From Ajuga chamaepitys (Eukaryota; Streptophyta; Magnoliopsida; Lamiales; Lamiaceae), in NCBI GenBank assembly GCA_958295605.1, contig OY282500.1, positions 41,905,278 to 41,969,277 on the forward strand: a stretch of 64,000 nucleotides of DNA, written 5' to 3'. Shown here piece after piece: positions 30,501 to 40,686 of this stretch. Positions within the stretch are counted from its first letter, which is position 1. Each line of letters opens with the position of its first letter. The notes under the pieces are model-generated. The model was given only the letters and a program-made list of their open reading frames with translations, was not told the origin of the DNA and searched no databases. Position numbers and translations under genes: made by a program.

Positions 30501-31390
30501 AATTTAATAAATGTTACATTGTATGCTTCCTTGTCTTTATTGTTATCGTGATAAACTGTGACTCTCACGAGCTAAAAGAAGCTCATCCCAACTCAATATT
30601 GATCCTCAGGTAGAAATGGAGAGAGTGATTGAAGCTGAGACTGAGACGGAGCCGGGGAAGCATGTGGTGGTATCTATTAAGTAATGAAACTTTATTTAAA
30701 TTTGGTATTGGATTATTTGAACTAGAATGTTATGTTACTTTAAGTCAGGTTATTTCGCATGCTTGAACAACTGATAAGTGAATGTTAGGATACTATGTGA
30801 GTGATTAGTATATTTGGAGTTATTAAAATTTTAAAATATAGCTGATGGCATGTTTGAATTTCATTAATGATTTCTCATACTAGGTGCATACTTAGGAAAT
30901 AATTTTGATTAAGTTACTACTTGTTATAATTTATTCAAAAAGAAGATAATAATAATAATAATAATAGAGATTTATGTTAGACTTCTAATTTAATTAATTG
31001 CATGTTAACTTGTGTTGGTTCAACTAGTCTTATTTAATTTTCACTGCAAATAATTGATATTATGTATAAACTTTACAAGGATTCAAAAAAATGCATATTT
31101 TCAAGTTATTTTTTTATGTATCTTAATGAGTATATATTAGAATATGATGAATTGGAGACTTTATAAAAATAGTAATTTAGTAATGGCTTGGTCTTTTTTA
31201 AAAAAAAATTTGTTTTTTAAATAAATAAATTAAACCTTTTGCTAATTTATAATTTCTCAAATTAGACTAGAAAATCGGGCTATTACACGAATAGAGTGAT
31301 ATTCGGTTTGACTATTGTCTATTTATTTTTATTTGTTTGTGAACATACACATATATATGTATCTGCGAATTTATTATACATATATAGACT

Positions 31391-31681
31391 ATGTTTGGTT
31401 GGGGTTGGCCCAACCCTAATGACTTGGTCCAACCCCTTCCTATGTTTGTTTGTACAGGTTGACCCAGCCACCTCAAATCACCACAAATTTTAATACCACT
31501 TTAATCATTAAATCAATCATAATTAACAAATTTTTACACATGTCACATCACATTTTACAATTAAGATTTATATCCGACATTACAATCACTACCCTACCAC
31601 CCAAACAAACATAACTTTTTTACTCTCCCAGTTCGTATCCCAGCCAACAATACTCCAGTTACCCAAGCCCCAACCAAACAT
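31391..31681. mobile_element. MITE with 14-bp perfect TIRs
   Basis: ATGTTTGGTTGGGG (31391-31404) and its exact inverse CCCCAACCAAACAT (31668-31681). The interior is about 260 bp and AT-rich with no coding capacity. The TSD is not clear, so the superfamily is left open (hAT- or Harbinger-type). The right end overlaps a 28-bp tandem pair. Confidence 0.65.
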
Positions 31682-31728
31682 GTCCATACATTAATACGAC
31701 ACCAAACATGCCCATACATTAATACGAC
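31673..31728. repeat. 28-bp direct duplication at the MITE edge
   Basis: ACCAAACATGTCCATACATT plus 8 nt at 31673-31700 repeats at 31701-31728 with one difference. It includes the MITE's terminal bases. Confidence 0.8.
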
Positions 31729-32391
31729 GAATTTGGTACGACATGGTACTATTTATAATATTTGACGTTTCATTGTACCGTTTTAAGCCCTTTCAAATTA
31801 AGTAAAGTTGCCTCCTTAGGGACGACACAATTTATGTCACCGGTACAACAGATGACTTTTTAATTTTATCGAATTAATTTATTTTATTTTTAAAACTGTC
31901 ACCCATAGGATCGACTTCGAATTGAGATTGGTTTTTAATCTTGCCTCTGAGTTCAATATACATAATTTTTATTATTATTAAATTTTGCGGGGCGATTAGG
32001 CAGTCAACGGGGCGAGTTAGGTCGGATTTCTGAATTTTCTCACCCGCCAGCGCCCTGCCCCGCCCCCTCAGCGCTCCGCCCCTTGTCTCGTTACGGGCAA
32101 AAATGTGCGTCCCGTGATCTGTCCCGCCACGCCTCCATTTTTTGTCTTTCTAAAAACTAGTTTTTTTTATTATTATTCTTATTATTATTATTATTATTAT
32201 TATTGTTATTATTATTATTATTATCATCATCATCATTAAGTCAATAGAGTTATAATTTTTAGGTTTATATTAGCTTTGTTTTAACATTTTTTATTTTTTG
32301 ATATTTTTTTAACAAATAGAATTTAATTATTTAAATTTACTCTAATCATAATTTAATATATTAGGATGACATATATATAACATATTATATA
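31729..32391. other. intergenic, GC-rich patch and (TTA)n microsatellite
   Basis: No gene. A GC-rich patch lies at about 31989-32145 (many GGGGCG/CCGCCCC words), followed by (TTATTA)n/(ATC)n at about 32165-32238. A similar GC-rich patch and ATT microsatellite lie beyond the mariner element (47680-47840), so the mariner may have inserted inside one older repeat. Confidence 0.5.
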
Positions 32392-32834
32392 CTCCCTCCG
32401 TCCCGGTTAAAGCTTCCACTTTGACCGGACACGGATTTTTAAGAAAAAACAGTTCTTTGACTTTTGAACCCTAATTAATCAGTTTAAAGGGAGGGATTAG
32501 TGTTTTAATACTTCCTTTTTTTTTTTTTTTTTTAATACACCTGTTAACAAAGCTCAACAATATTATTCAAATTACCAAACCTGTAAACAACACACAAATT
32601 TTAACTACAGTGTCAAATCTACTGAATTTTTTTGGGGAAATTTTTCCCCCCAAATCCGATTCTTTTACAACAGAAAATTCATCTAAAAATTGTCCAAATT
32701 ACATTCAACTTTTCCCCCTCAAATTTTGGGGAACAAATTCCCAACTACCAAACACATTATAAATATTAGTAAGTACTGCATGCAATGCAGTTTCAAATCT
32801 GAAAATACAAAAACTGTTCTAAAAATAAGGAAAG

Positions 32835-34304
32835 ATGTCCAATAATCGGGTAGGGCCCCAAATGACTCCATCGGACCGACTTATAGTAGCACAGGCGCTT
32901 CTTGGAAACAATAACAGTTGAGTTTTGAAGAAGGGTGTAGCTAAAGAACTCGTAGCATCATTTGGAGTTTCTTCTCGGACTATTCGGGCAATTTGCCAAT
33001 CTACAAAAAAATAGATTCAAGTGGGTCATCCGATCGCATTTCTAGCAATAATAAAGAGATCAACCTCATCAAGGGCTGTTACTTTAGATACCGAAGCCAT
33101 GGAGGCTATTCCATTTTCCAAAAGAGATAGTATTAGAAGGCTTGCAGAGGAACTTGAGATTAGCAAAAGTCAAGTAGGGCGATTGGTAAAATCTGGGGAC
33201 ATAAAGGCCCATACAAATGTTGTTAAGCCACAACTCACAGATTCAAACAAGCTTCAAAGATTGAAGTTCAGCCTCAGTTTTTTACATAAGGATAGCAACA
33301 CACAAAAAATCACGTATGATGGTATGCACAACATGATTCACATAGACGAGAAATGGTTTTATTTGCAGAAATCTAGTGAAAGAGCATATAAACTTGCGGT
33401 GGAGGAAGATCCTTATAGACCATGCAAAAGTAAACGTTTTATAAAGGTTATGTTCATGTGTGTTGTGGCAAGGCCTACACATCGGAAGGTGAATTACTGT
33501 TTGATTGCAAAAATAGGGATGTTCCTTTTTACCACAATTCAGGTAGCCCTCAGAAACAGTACTAACAGAGCTCGCGGGACATTAGTTACAAAACCAATTG
33601 AGTCCATCACCAAAGAAGTGATAAAAGACTGCCTATTGGATAAGGTAACACTAAAACTATCAGAAATGTATCATCATTTAGTTTTTTTTTTTTTTTTTTT
33701 TTTTTATATTATGTTAGAAAGTGTCCTAAATTTTCCCTAACACTTGGCACATGTATTTGGAAAACTTAATGACATTTCTAACACACAAAATCATGTTTAA
33801 CATGTAAACTGTTTCATCATTCGGGTGAGGCAGATTCTACCCGCTATGAAGGCCAAGTGGCCGGCACATGCAAGTAAGTACATTATCATTCAACAAGATA
33901 ATGCTAGACCACATATTAGCAATTTTGATCCAGATTTCAGATTGGCCGCCTCAAGTGATGGGTTCGATATTCAGTTGATATGCCAACCACCTAACTCACC
34001 GGACACTAATGTGTTGGACGTGGGCTACTTCCTGGCCATTCAAAGCCTACAAACAGAGACTAGAAGCTACAATGTGGAAGATTTGGTTTGCAATGTGCTA
34101 AAATCCTATGAAGAGCTTGAAACAATCAAGTTGAACAACGTTTTCCTAAGTCTACAAGCATGCTTGATTGAGGCTACAGAAGTTAAAGGGGGTAACAACT
34201 ATAGGCAGCCACGCATAGCCAAAGGAGCTCAAGCAAGGACGGGGTCATTATCAAATTCACTTGATGTTGAAGAACAACTTGTCAGGGACACATTGATTAT
34301 CTAG
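32835..34304 (+). pseudogene. mariner-like transposase (DD39D), two in-frame stops
   Basis: Starts ATGTCCAATAATCGG at 32835. In-frame TGA (32919-32921) and TAG (33012-33014) interrupt the N-terminus. The frame then stays open from 33015. A phase-0 intron fits well at 33645-33833 (GTAACA...GAGGCAG) and joins LLDK to ILPAMKAKWP, restoring the family sequence. The catalytic core is complete: HIDEKWFY, IIQQDNARPH and NVLDVGYF, with exactly 39 residues between the second and third aspartate. A helix-turn-helix-like segment RLAEELEISKSQVGRLV lies at about 33139-33190. The C-terminus has KGGNNYRQPRI, typical of plant MLEs. Only the two early stops and a region reading GMFLFTTIQVALRNS look damaged. 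A non-functional copy unless read through. Confidence 0.85.
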
Positions 34305-35693
34305 AATCACATGACCAAGCAGCAGGTACGTAGACATTGAAGGGCTGATGACATAACTGGGCTATTTATAAATTAGGGTAGAATAGATGAAGTTTAAGTT
34401 CTGCTGTTTACAGTTTAAATACATGTGATGTGTTCATTTTGCTTACATTGTAAACAAATGAACAAGTTTTTTTATGAAGCTCCTCAACAAACATTAATCA
34501 ATGGGCAAATTACTACAATCAGAAATGCCACATACCACAAAATAAGCAGGCAGCACACATAATGTGATCTAGCAGGATAAACAGGGCCATATTATTCAGC
34601 AAGCTATTCCATTTTCTTTTTGGAAATTGTTCCCTCAGAAAAGATTCATCATTGGGACCAAGGATAGTTCAAGTGTTTAGTCACATTACACTTTTCTTAA
34701 TTAATCCAAACACTATATATTGGGCAACCACAATTCAGTCATGCAAAAAAACTCAACACGTTAAATGAGCCACAACTCAACATATAATCAACACCAAAAT
34801 CAGCATATAACCATCATCAAATCAGTTTTCAAATCATCCCTACAATTTTTTTTCCCTGGTTATCCCTCAGAAAAAATTCATCATAAGGACCTTCAAACAA
34901 TTTACACACATTTCAGTTTACATTTTTCCAAACGAACCATATATACTAGGCAACATAAATTCAATCATGCAAGAAACAAATCACTTTGAATTAGCCACAA
35001 CTCAGCATATAATCAGCAGCAACTAATACACCAAAATCACCATTACTTCTTTATTTTTAATTGCTCCCTCTGAAATTATTCATCACTGGGAAAGTGAACC
35101 AGGATTTGCCGCAACTCAACCAAATCACTTTACAAATCAGCCCAACAAGTTTTTTTTTTTTTGGTTATCCCTCAGAAAAAATTCATCATAAGGACCTTCA
35201 AACAATTTACACACATTTCAGTTTACGTTTTTCAAACGAACCATATATACTGGAAATCATAAATTCAATCATGCAAGAAACAAATCACTTTGAATTAGCC
35301 ACAACTCAGCATATAATCAGTAGCAACTAATACACCAAAATCACCATTACTTCTTTATTTTTAATTGTTCCCTCTGAAATTATTCATCACTGGGTAAGTG
35401 AATCAGGATTTGGCTCAACTCAACCAAATCAGTTTACAAATTAGCCCAACAATTTTTTTTTTTAGTTATCCCTCAGAAAAAATTCATCATAAGGTCCTTG
35501 AATCAGCTTACACAAATGTCAGTGGGCATTATTCATACAAACACCAAAATCTGAGACCATAGCACAAGACAAGGCAAAAGGTCCTAGAAAAACCACAAGC
35601 AACACCAAAATCAGAGAATCAGATCTAGCAGCAACTCTAAACAAACATGCAACATGAAACTGAACATCATCAGTTTCATGAAATCCGTCCATA
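34305..35693. repeat. mariner interior with 302-bp tandem repeats
   Basis: No gene. From about 34848 a unit starting (T)n GGTTATCCCTCAGAAAAAAT repeats at about 34848, 35152 and 35455 (period about 302-304 bp). The second and third copies are very close to the first, including CAAACAATTTACACACATTT and AAATTATTCATCACTGGG. The third is truncated. An older half-copy may precede it (about 34620, CCTCAGAAAAGATTCATCAT). Confidence 0.8.
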
Positions 35694-35698
35694 GCAAT

Positions 35699-36178
35699 TG
35701 ATAAAGCGCAATCCGTTATCAAAAGAGTACCCACCCAAAATAACAAATCAAAAGGTAACCAGATAATAAGACACAAGGTATACGTGGTTCGATCCGGAGA
35801 TCTACGTCCACGGGAAAATGATGTCCCTACCGGGATCTTTTTCTTCTCCTTTTCCTTGTTTAGTTTACAAGTGGTTTTTCTTTGATCAAAGTTCCAACCC
35901 CCCTTCTCTCTCTAATTCTACTATTTATATCATACAAATCACAACCCTAACTATATTCCTACAATTAAGGCCGTAAAACCTGCCTTTGTGATTGAGAGAA
36001 GATCGTGGGCCAAATCTTCCAGTCCCCCTTGCGCTGCTATCGCAACTTAATTATCAAATCTGTATTTGGGCCAATTACTGGGCCTGCAGCCCTAGACAAC
36101 TTGGGCCGGCCTGCAGCCCTAAACAACTTGGGCCGGGTATTTGTGTTGTAACTTTAGGATACTGGGCCATACCTACCA
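35699..36178 (-). repeat. 3' LTR of the Tat element
   Basis: 480 bp, near-identical to 46412-46891 (five differences by eye: near 35814, 35834, 36053, 36112 and 36121). Confidence 0.93.
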
Positions 36179-36196
36179 GATGCCCCTCCCCCAAAG
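36179..36196 (-). other. polypurine tract of the Tat element
   Basis: On the minus strand TTCTTTGGGGGAGGGGCATC runs directly into the LTR start TGGTAGG. This is the plus-strand primer site. Confidence 0.85.
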
Positions 36197-36762
36197 AAGC
36201 CGAAGCAGAAGGATTCGGCTTGTAAAGTAGATAAAGTAGACCAGAAGTGATGTGAAATAGAAGACCGGATTCCTGGAGTCATGAGATTGGAATGAGAAAG
36301 AAGGCAAAAACACCAGTGTCCCTGAGCTGGAATTGAGAAGAAGTGACAAACCCGAGGTCCCGCAACCGGAGTCGAGAAAAGGAAACTCCGAGGTCCCTCA
36401 ACCGGAGTTGAGAAGAGGTAAACCCCGAGGTCCCTCAACCGAGGTTGAGAAGCTTCTTCAACACGAGTGGTGAATAAAACTGAGGCGCGTGACTGACAGA
36501 TGTACACAGTATTCGAGTAAGCGCGTGTGAAACGGCGCATATTGTGGGTTTCGAGGCGCGTGTATGGCACGTGAAGATCAAGACCGTTGATTTTAAACCA
36601 TCGAATCTGCACCGTTGCTGAATGTATAAGAAAAGGAGGGAAATCGAAACCCTTCACCTTCTTCTCTTGTAGTTAACTGAATCACGCATCAGAGAAATCC
36701 ACCATTGTGCCAACTGTGAAGATAAAACACCACATCAACCAACCAAAGAAAACAAGTAAGTA

Positions 36763-39700
36763 TGTCTATCTCATCTTCGTCTTCATCTAGGGTGGAGGAG
36801 GTAGGCAAAGAGGGGGAGCCTTTTAGAGCACCTCCTATACGGGTCATCTTCCCCTTGAATAGCGAAAGTAGGCAAATTCATCGGGTGATCTTAGTGAAAT
36901 CAGAGTGGAGGCATTAAGTTTTCCCCACTATGAGGAGGAAGTAGAAGGGTTCGAAGTGGCAGGGGTAAGACCCACTGTAACCGAGACTCAAATTAGGCGA
37001 TGGATTCCAAATTTTTTCTTACCCTTTGACCTGGAATTTATTATTCCCGAAGATAAGGACAAAGCCTGTTGCCCTCCCAAAGGATTCATATCTGTATACA
37101 TAGATCAACTGGCCGTAGGATTGAGGTTTCCTCTGTGGGACTTTTTAGTAAAATTGTTGGAGTATTATGGACTAGCTTTGGGGCAGTTAGGGCCCAATGC
37201 TATAAGGCAGGTGGTAGGATTTTTAGTGGAGTGTAGTAAGGGGGGATTAGTGCCTAGTGTTAGTTTATTTAGGCATTTCTTCCAGCTGAAGACGATGGGG
37301 AGAAATAAAGGTTGGTATTACCTTAACCCTAGACCAGGTAAGAGATTCAAAGTAAAGAATCCGAGTAAGATTGAAGGATGGAGAAGCAAATTTATTTATG
37401 TTAGGCAGACGACAGTGCTGCCAAAGTGGCAAATGTTAGAGGTAGTAGATAGTGCCCCTGCAGGGGAACCTAGAGGTGTTGACGTATTGAAAAAAGCCGG
37501 TGTTCTGGGGTCCAAATTTTCAGAAGAAGTCCTGGACGGAGCTGGGTTGAGCCCGTATTATTCCAGATGGGCTGCTGGGACTTCGGATTCCCAAGAGAAA
37601 GATACCCCAACCGAGACTGATTCTGACAAGACGCCAAGCGTATCTGAGAGAGAGAGGTCGAGAGCCGGGGCAGAATTAGAGGGTAGGGCTTTTATTTCTG
37701 TACAAATTGTGTAAGATAAAATTGTCAATTCTCTGAACATATGACATGTCGTGTGCAGTGGGTAAGTTCAAGAGTGCCGCGAAGAAGAGTACAGAAGCCA
37801 GCTCCGGTGGGCGAGATGATAGATCTAAGACCCCGGAGCTACAGAAAACGGCAGCGGGAGGTGGTCACAGAGATGACCACGAGGACAACATTCCACTCTC
37901 GGGGTTGACTCCGAGCGCCAAGAGGAGGATCACCTCTCCAGCAACACCACCGCCTCCCAAAAAGGCGCACATGGCCCCGGCTCACGAGGTATCTTCGTGA
38001 ATAATGTGCTATTACGTATCGCACAGGCCCATTATGATAGTGAGATAATGCAGGGACAAAGGACGGAGATAACTGCGGCCGGGGCCGAGCTGGAACAACT
38101 GATGGAGCCAATCCGCGGGCTGGTGGGAAGGTTGGAGAAAGAAACTTCCCGAGACTGAATAGCCGAATTGGAGGCCGAGGTCACCAAATTACGGGCCGGA
38201 TTCGCGGAGGCCCAGAAGAGTGCCAGAGTGGCCCGAGACAGGGCAGTACTTGCTGAGAGAGAGACAGCGAGACTACGCGAACAGGCTGTGGAGGTTGCCG
38301 TGATCCGAGGTGACCTAACTGCGGCGCGGGAAGAGCTGAACAAGGCGATCGTGGGCCAGGGAGCCGTTTTAGAAGCCTTCGCCGAAAAATTGATGCAAAC
38401 CGAGACCTTTTTGAAGTTCCTAAACACATTCGTGGCTGCAGGTGACACAGCTACAAAAAGCGAGCTGTTGGAGGCCATATATGATAAATACCCGGAGGTC
38501 AATGTTTATGATGAAGACTTCGGGTATAACTATGATGCAGTGGGGAATGAAGACGGGGCATATTTCGAGGCGTTGACGAAAGCTCCGAGGTGGCCACTGA
38601 TCGAGGCCTTAGCCAAGAAGAATACTCTCTTAACTCCCGAAGTTATCAAACGGTGTAATGAAGACCAGGATAGAGACTTCTTGGGTTTTCGTAACGGTTT
38701 TTATGTGCGGGAGTTAAGAAGCCGGGCTCCCATTCCCCGTAAAGGAGCCGTAATGCCTACCGACGTGGTTGAAGGTTCTGGCAAGGCAATAGAGGCAGCC
38801 GGGGACGTCGCAGAGCTCTCGGGTGTAAGAAGGACCACCTCTACCCCTGGAGAGGTCAGTGACCTTCTGACTCATGAGCAGAATGTAGAGTAGATGATCT
38901 GTAAAACAGAATTCCGTTGTACTTTTTTGCTCTGTAATGAACAACTTTGTATTTCCAGAGAAATAAACGATGTTGAATCATTTTTATGGATATCAAATGT
39001 TGCAATATTTCTTATTCGTAACAATGTACATGTATCTGTACGGTCTAAATACCGAGGTGTCTCCTTTGCCAGGAAAACATTGAAAACCCATATGAGGTAA
39101 TAAAGCAGCTTCAATCATCAATAGCCTGGTTACAGAAAGACCGGGATATTTGGATGTTGCAAGAAGTCCCGCGGTTATCGAAGAAATTAGTATCAGTAGA
39201 AAAGAGGTGCGCAGAAGCAGAGAGCTCGTGGACAGAAACTGCACAACAAATGCGGCAGTATAAAGCAGAGTGCGTGCTGAAAGATATGGAGTTGGAACAA
39301 CTCCGCATAAACCAACAAGAGTGTGAGCACTTGCTTATTGATGGCGGGCGACTATCAATTCAAGAGATTCGTGCCCGGAGAGCAGAAATTCGGGGAGACG
39401 TCCAGCAGCGGAGCAAGCAAGGTGATGCCAATAATCCTGAAGTCATAAGGAATCGATTGGTGTTAGGATTTCTGGTAGAGCTGCAAAAGAAAGTTGAGGC
39501 CAGGAACGAAGCTTTAAACATTGCAGATCAGGAGGAACAGGAACACAGCCACGGGGGGAAGCATCGGGGCAAGAAAACAAAGGCTGGTACTCGAGAGAAG
39601 ATGTTGTCTGAGGACCACACTGTGGGTGCAGGGAAAGCGAAGAACATGCCCGAGGTGATGTCGGGTGTCCCCGAAGAACCGAGAGAAACACGTGTGGTTG

Positions 39701-40155
39701 AGCCGGAGGCCAGTGGATCAACAGTTATAGCTTTGGCAAAGGAAATTGATGAGATGCCTGTTGAAGAGTAGGATGCTGTAGAATGGGCAAACACTCCGGG
39801 GAGGAGACGGAGAGCAAACCCAATGTTTCGGAAAACACCAGAGCCTCCTCATCATAAGATCGAGGAATACATAGCTCAAACCCCCGAGGAGATGGATCCC
39901 TTGGCACCACTAGAATGGGGCCATGCGGAATGGATCAATATGTCGGGCCCAAGTAGAAGGTCCGGACATCCTGCAACAGACCGGGGTCCTCAAGGGGCAG
40001 GTTATAGGCATGGGACCAGGGTCCTTGACCGAGGCGAAGTAGAGCGTCGTCGGAACGCGCAAGAGACTTCCCGGAGGACTAGAAGTAGTCGATCAGAGAC
40101 AAGGCGACGAGGTTTTGCGTTTTGGTTCGGAGAGGACTCCGAACAACGTCAGTAG
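36763..40155 (+). pseudogene. antisense additional ORF of the Tat element (gypsy-type transposon domain plus coiled coil)
   Basis: Lies between integrase and 3' LTR but on the strand opposite to gag-pol, where some Tat elements are known to carry an extra ORF. It starts ATGTCTATCTCATCTTCG (36763) with a serine-rich head. The frame shifts near 36870 and continues to 37714 with a globular part (GFISVYIDQLAVGLRFPLWDF, YYGLALGQLGPNAIRQVVGF, LKTMGRNKGWYYLNPR) resembling the plant PF04195-type domain. A likely intron follows, then a basic linker (37746-38000), a long coiled coil (37997-38893, TGA at 38156) and, after a probable intron ending at 39072, another coiled coil (39073-39771). An in-frame TAG at 39769 precedes a basic tail rich in R (to 40155). 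Several breaks make this copy non-functional. The function of such ORFs is unknown. Confidence 0.65.
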
Positions 40156-40686
40156 GGAATAGGGTTGCCAGAAACCAATCAAAATAATGTAGTGACAAAA
40201 TAATTAGTCTGTTGTAACAGCCATACGGAATATATACATATTACGGAGTTGAAAAAAACGTTGTTCGTTGTTTTTTTTTTTTTTATTATTATTATCTTAT
40301 TATGATTGAAAAATAAAAACACTTAAACAGATTACCAAGGACGTGTAAAGGAAATGAGCTGAAGTCCGGAGACAGATTAATAACACCTTGTACTCTTTGA
40401 TCGAGTGGGATGGAATTTGAACAAAACCCTGAGGTTTGATCATGTAACTTGACTGAGTCAAGGAAGTGAGTAATGGAGTCCGGAGACATGTTTTATATAC
40501 ACGATGGATCGAAAACAAATGTTCGGAAACATGTAATATAAAGATATCGGGGCGTCCCCGCGGTATCATAAACAAATAATAGATAGACGAGAACAGTATT
40601 GTTTACTGAGCAAAACTTGTCAGAACCATGTCAGAATAAAAACAAATTATGCAAGAGATAGAAGACCGAAGTAAAACTAACAGTGT
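40156..40686. other. non-coding spacer between antisense ORF and integrase
   Basis: Space between the ends of the two convergent genes of the Tat element. It contains a T-rich stretch (about 40270-40300) and two copies of a block around AGTCCGGAGACA (40365 and 40478). No coding signal. Confidence 0.5.

Larger units (their letters stand above)
25289..31287 (+). mobile_element. Del/Tekay-like solo LTR split by a Helitron
   Basis: Begins TGTAACGTTCGGGAAATTTT and ends CGGGCTATTACA, terminal sequences typical of chromovirus (Del/Tekay) LTRs. It is flanked by a perfect 5-bp duplication CGAAT (25284-25288 and 31288-31292). Removing the Helitron (26492-30108) leaves about 2.38 kb, a normal LTR length for this group. 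There is no internal coding region or second LTR, so this is a solo LTR left by recombination. The left part has a TATA-like CTTATAAATACAA at about 25642. The right part has palindromic ACTTGCCAATACAAGT repeats (30347-30500). Confidence 0.8.

Noticed and set aside
33670..33720. C-terminal end of the mariner protein at 33740
   Set aside because: That end comes from reading a poly-T intron; splicing 33645-33833 restores the family sequence.
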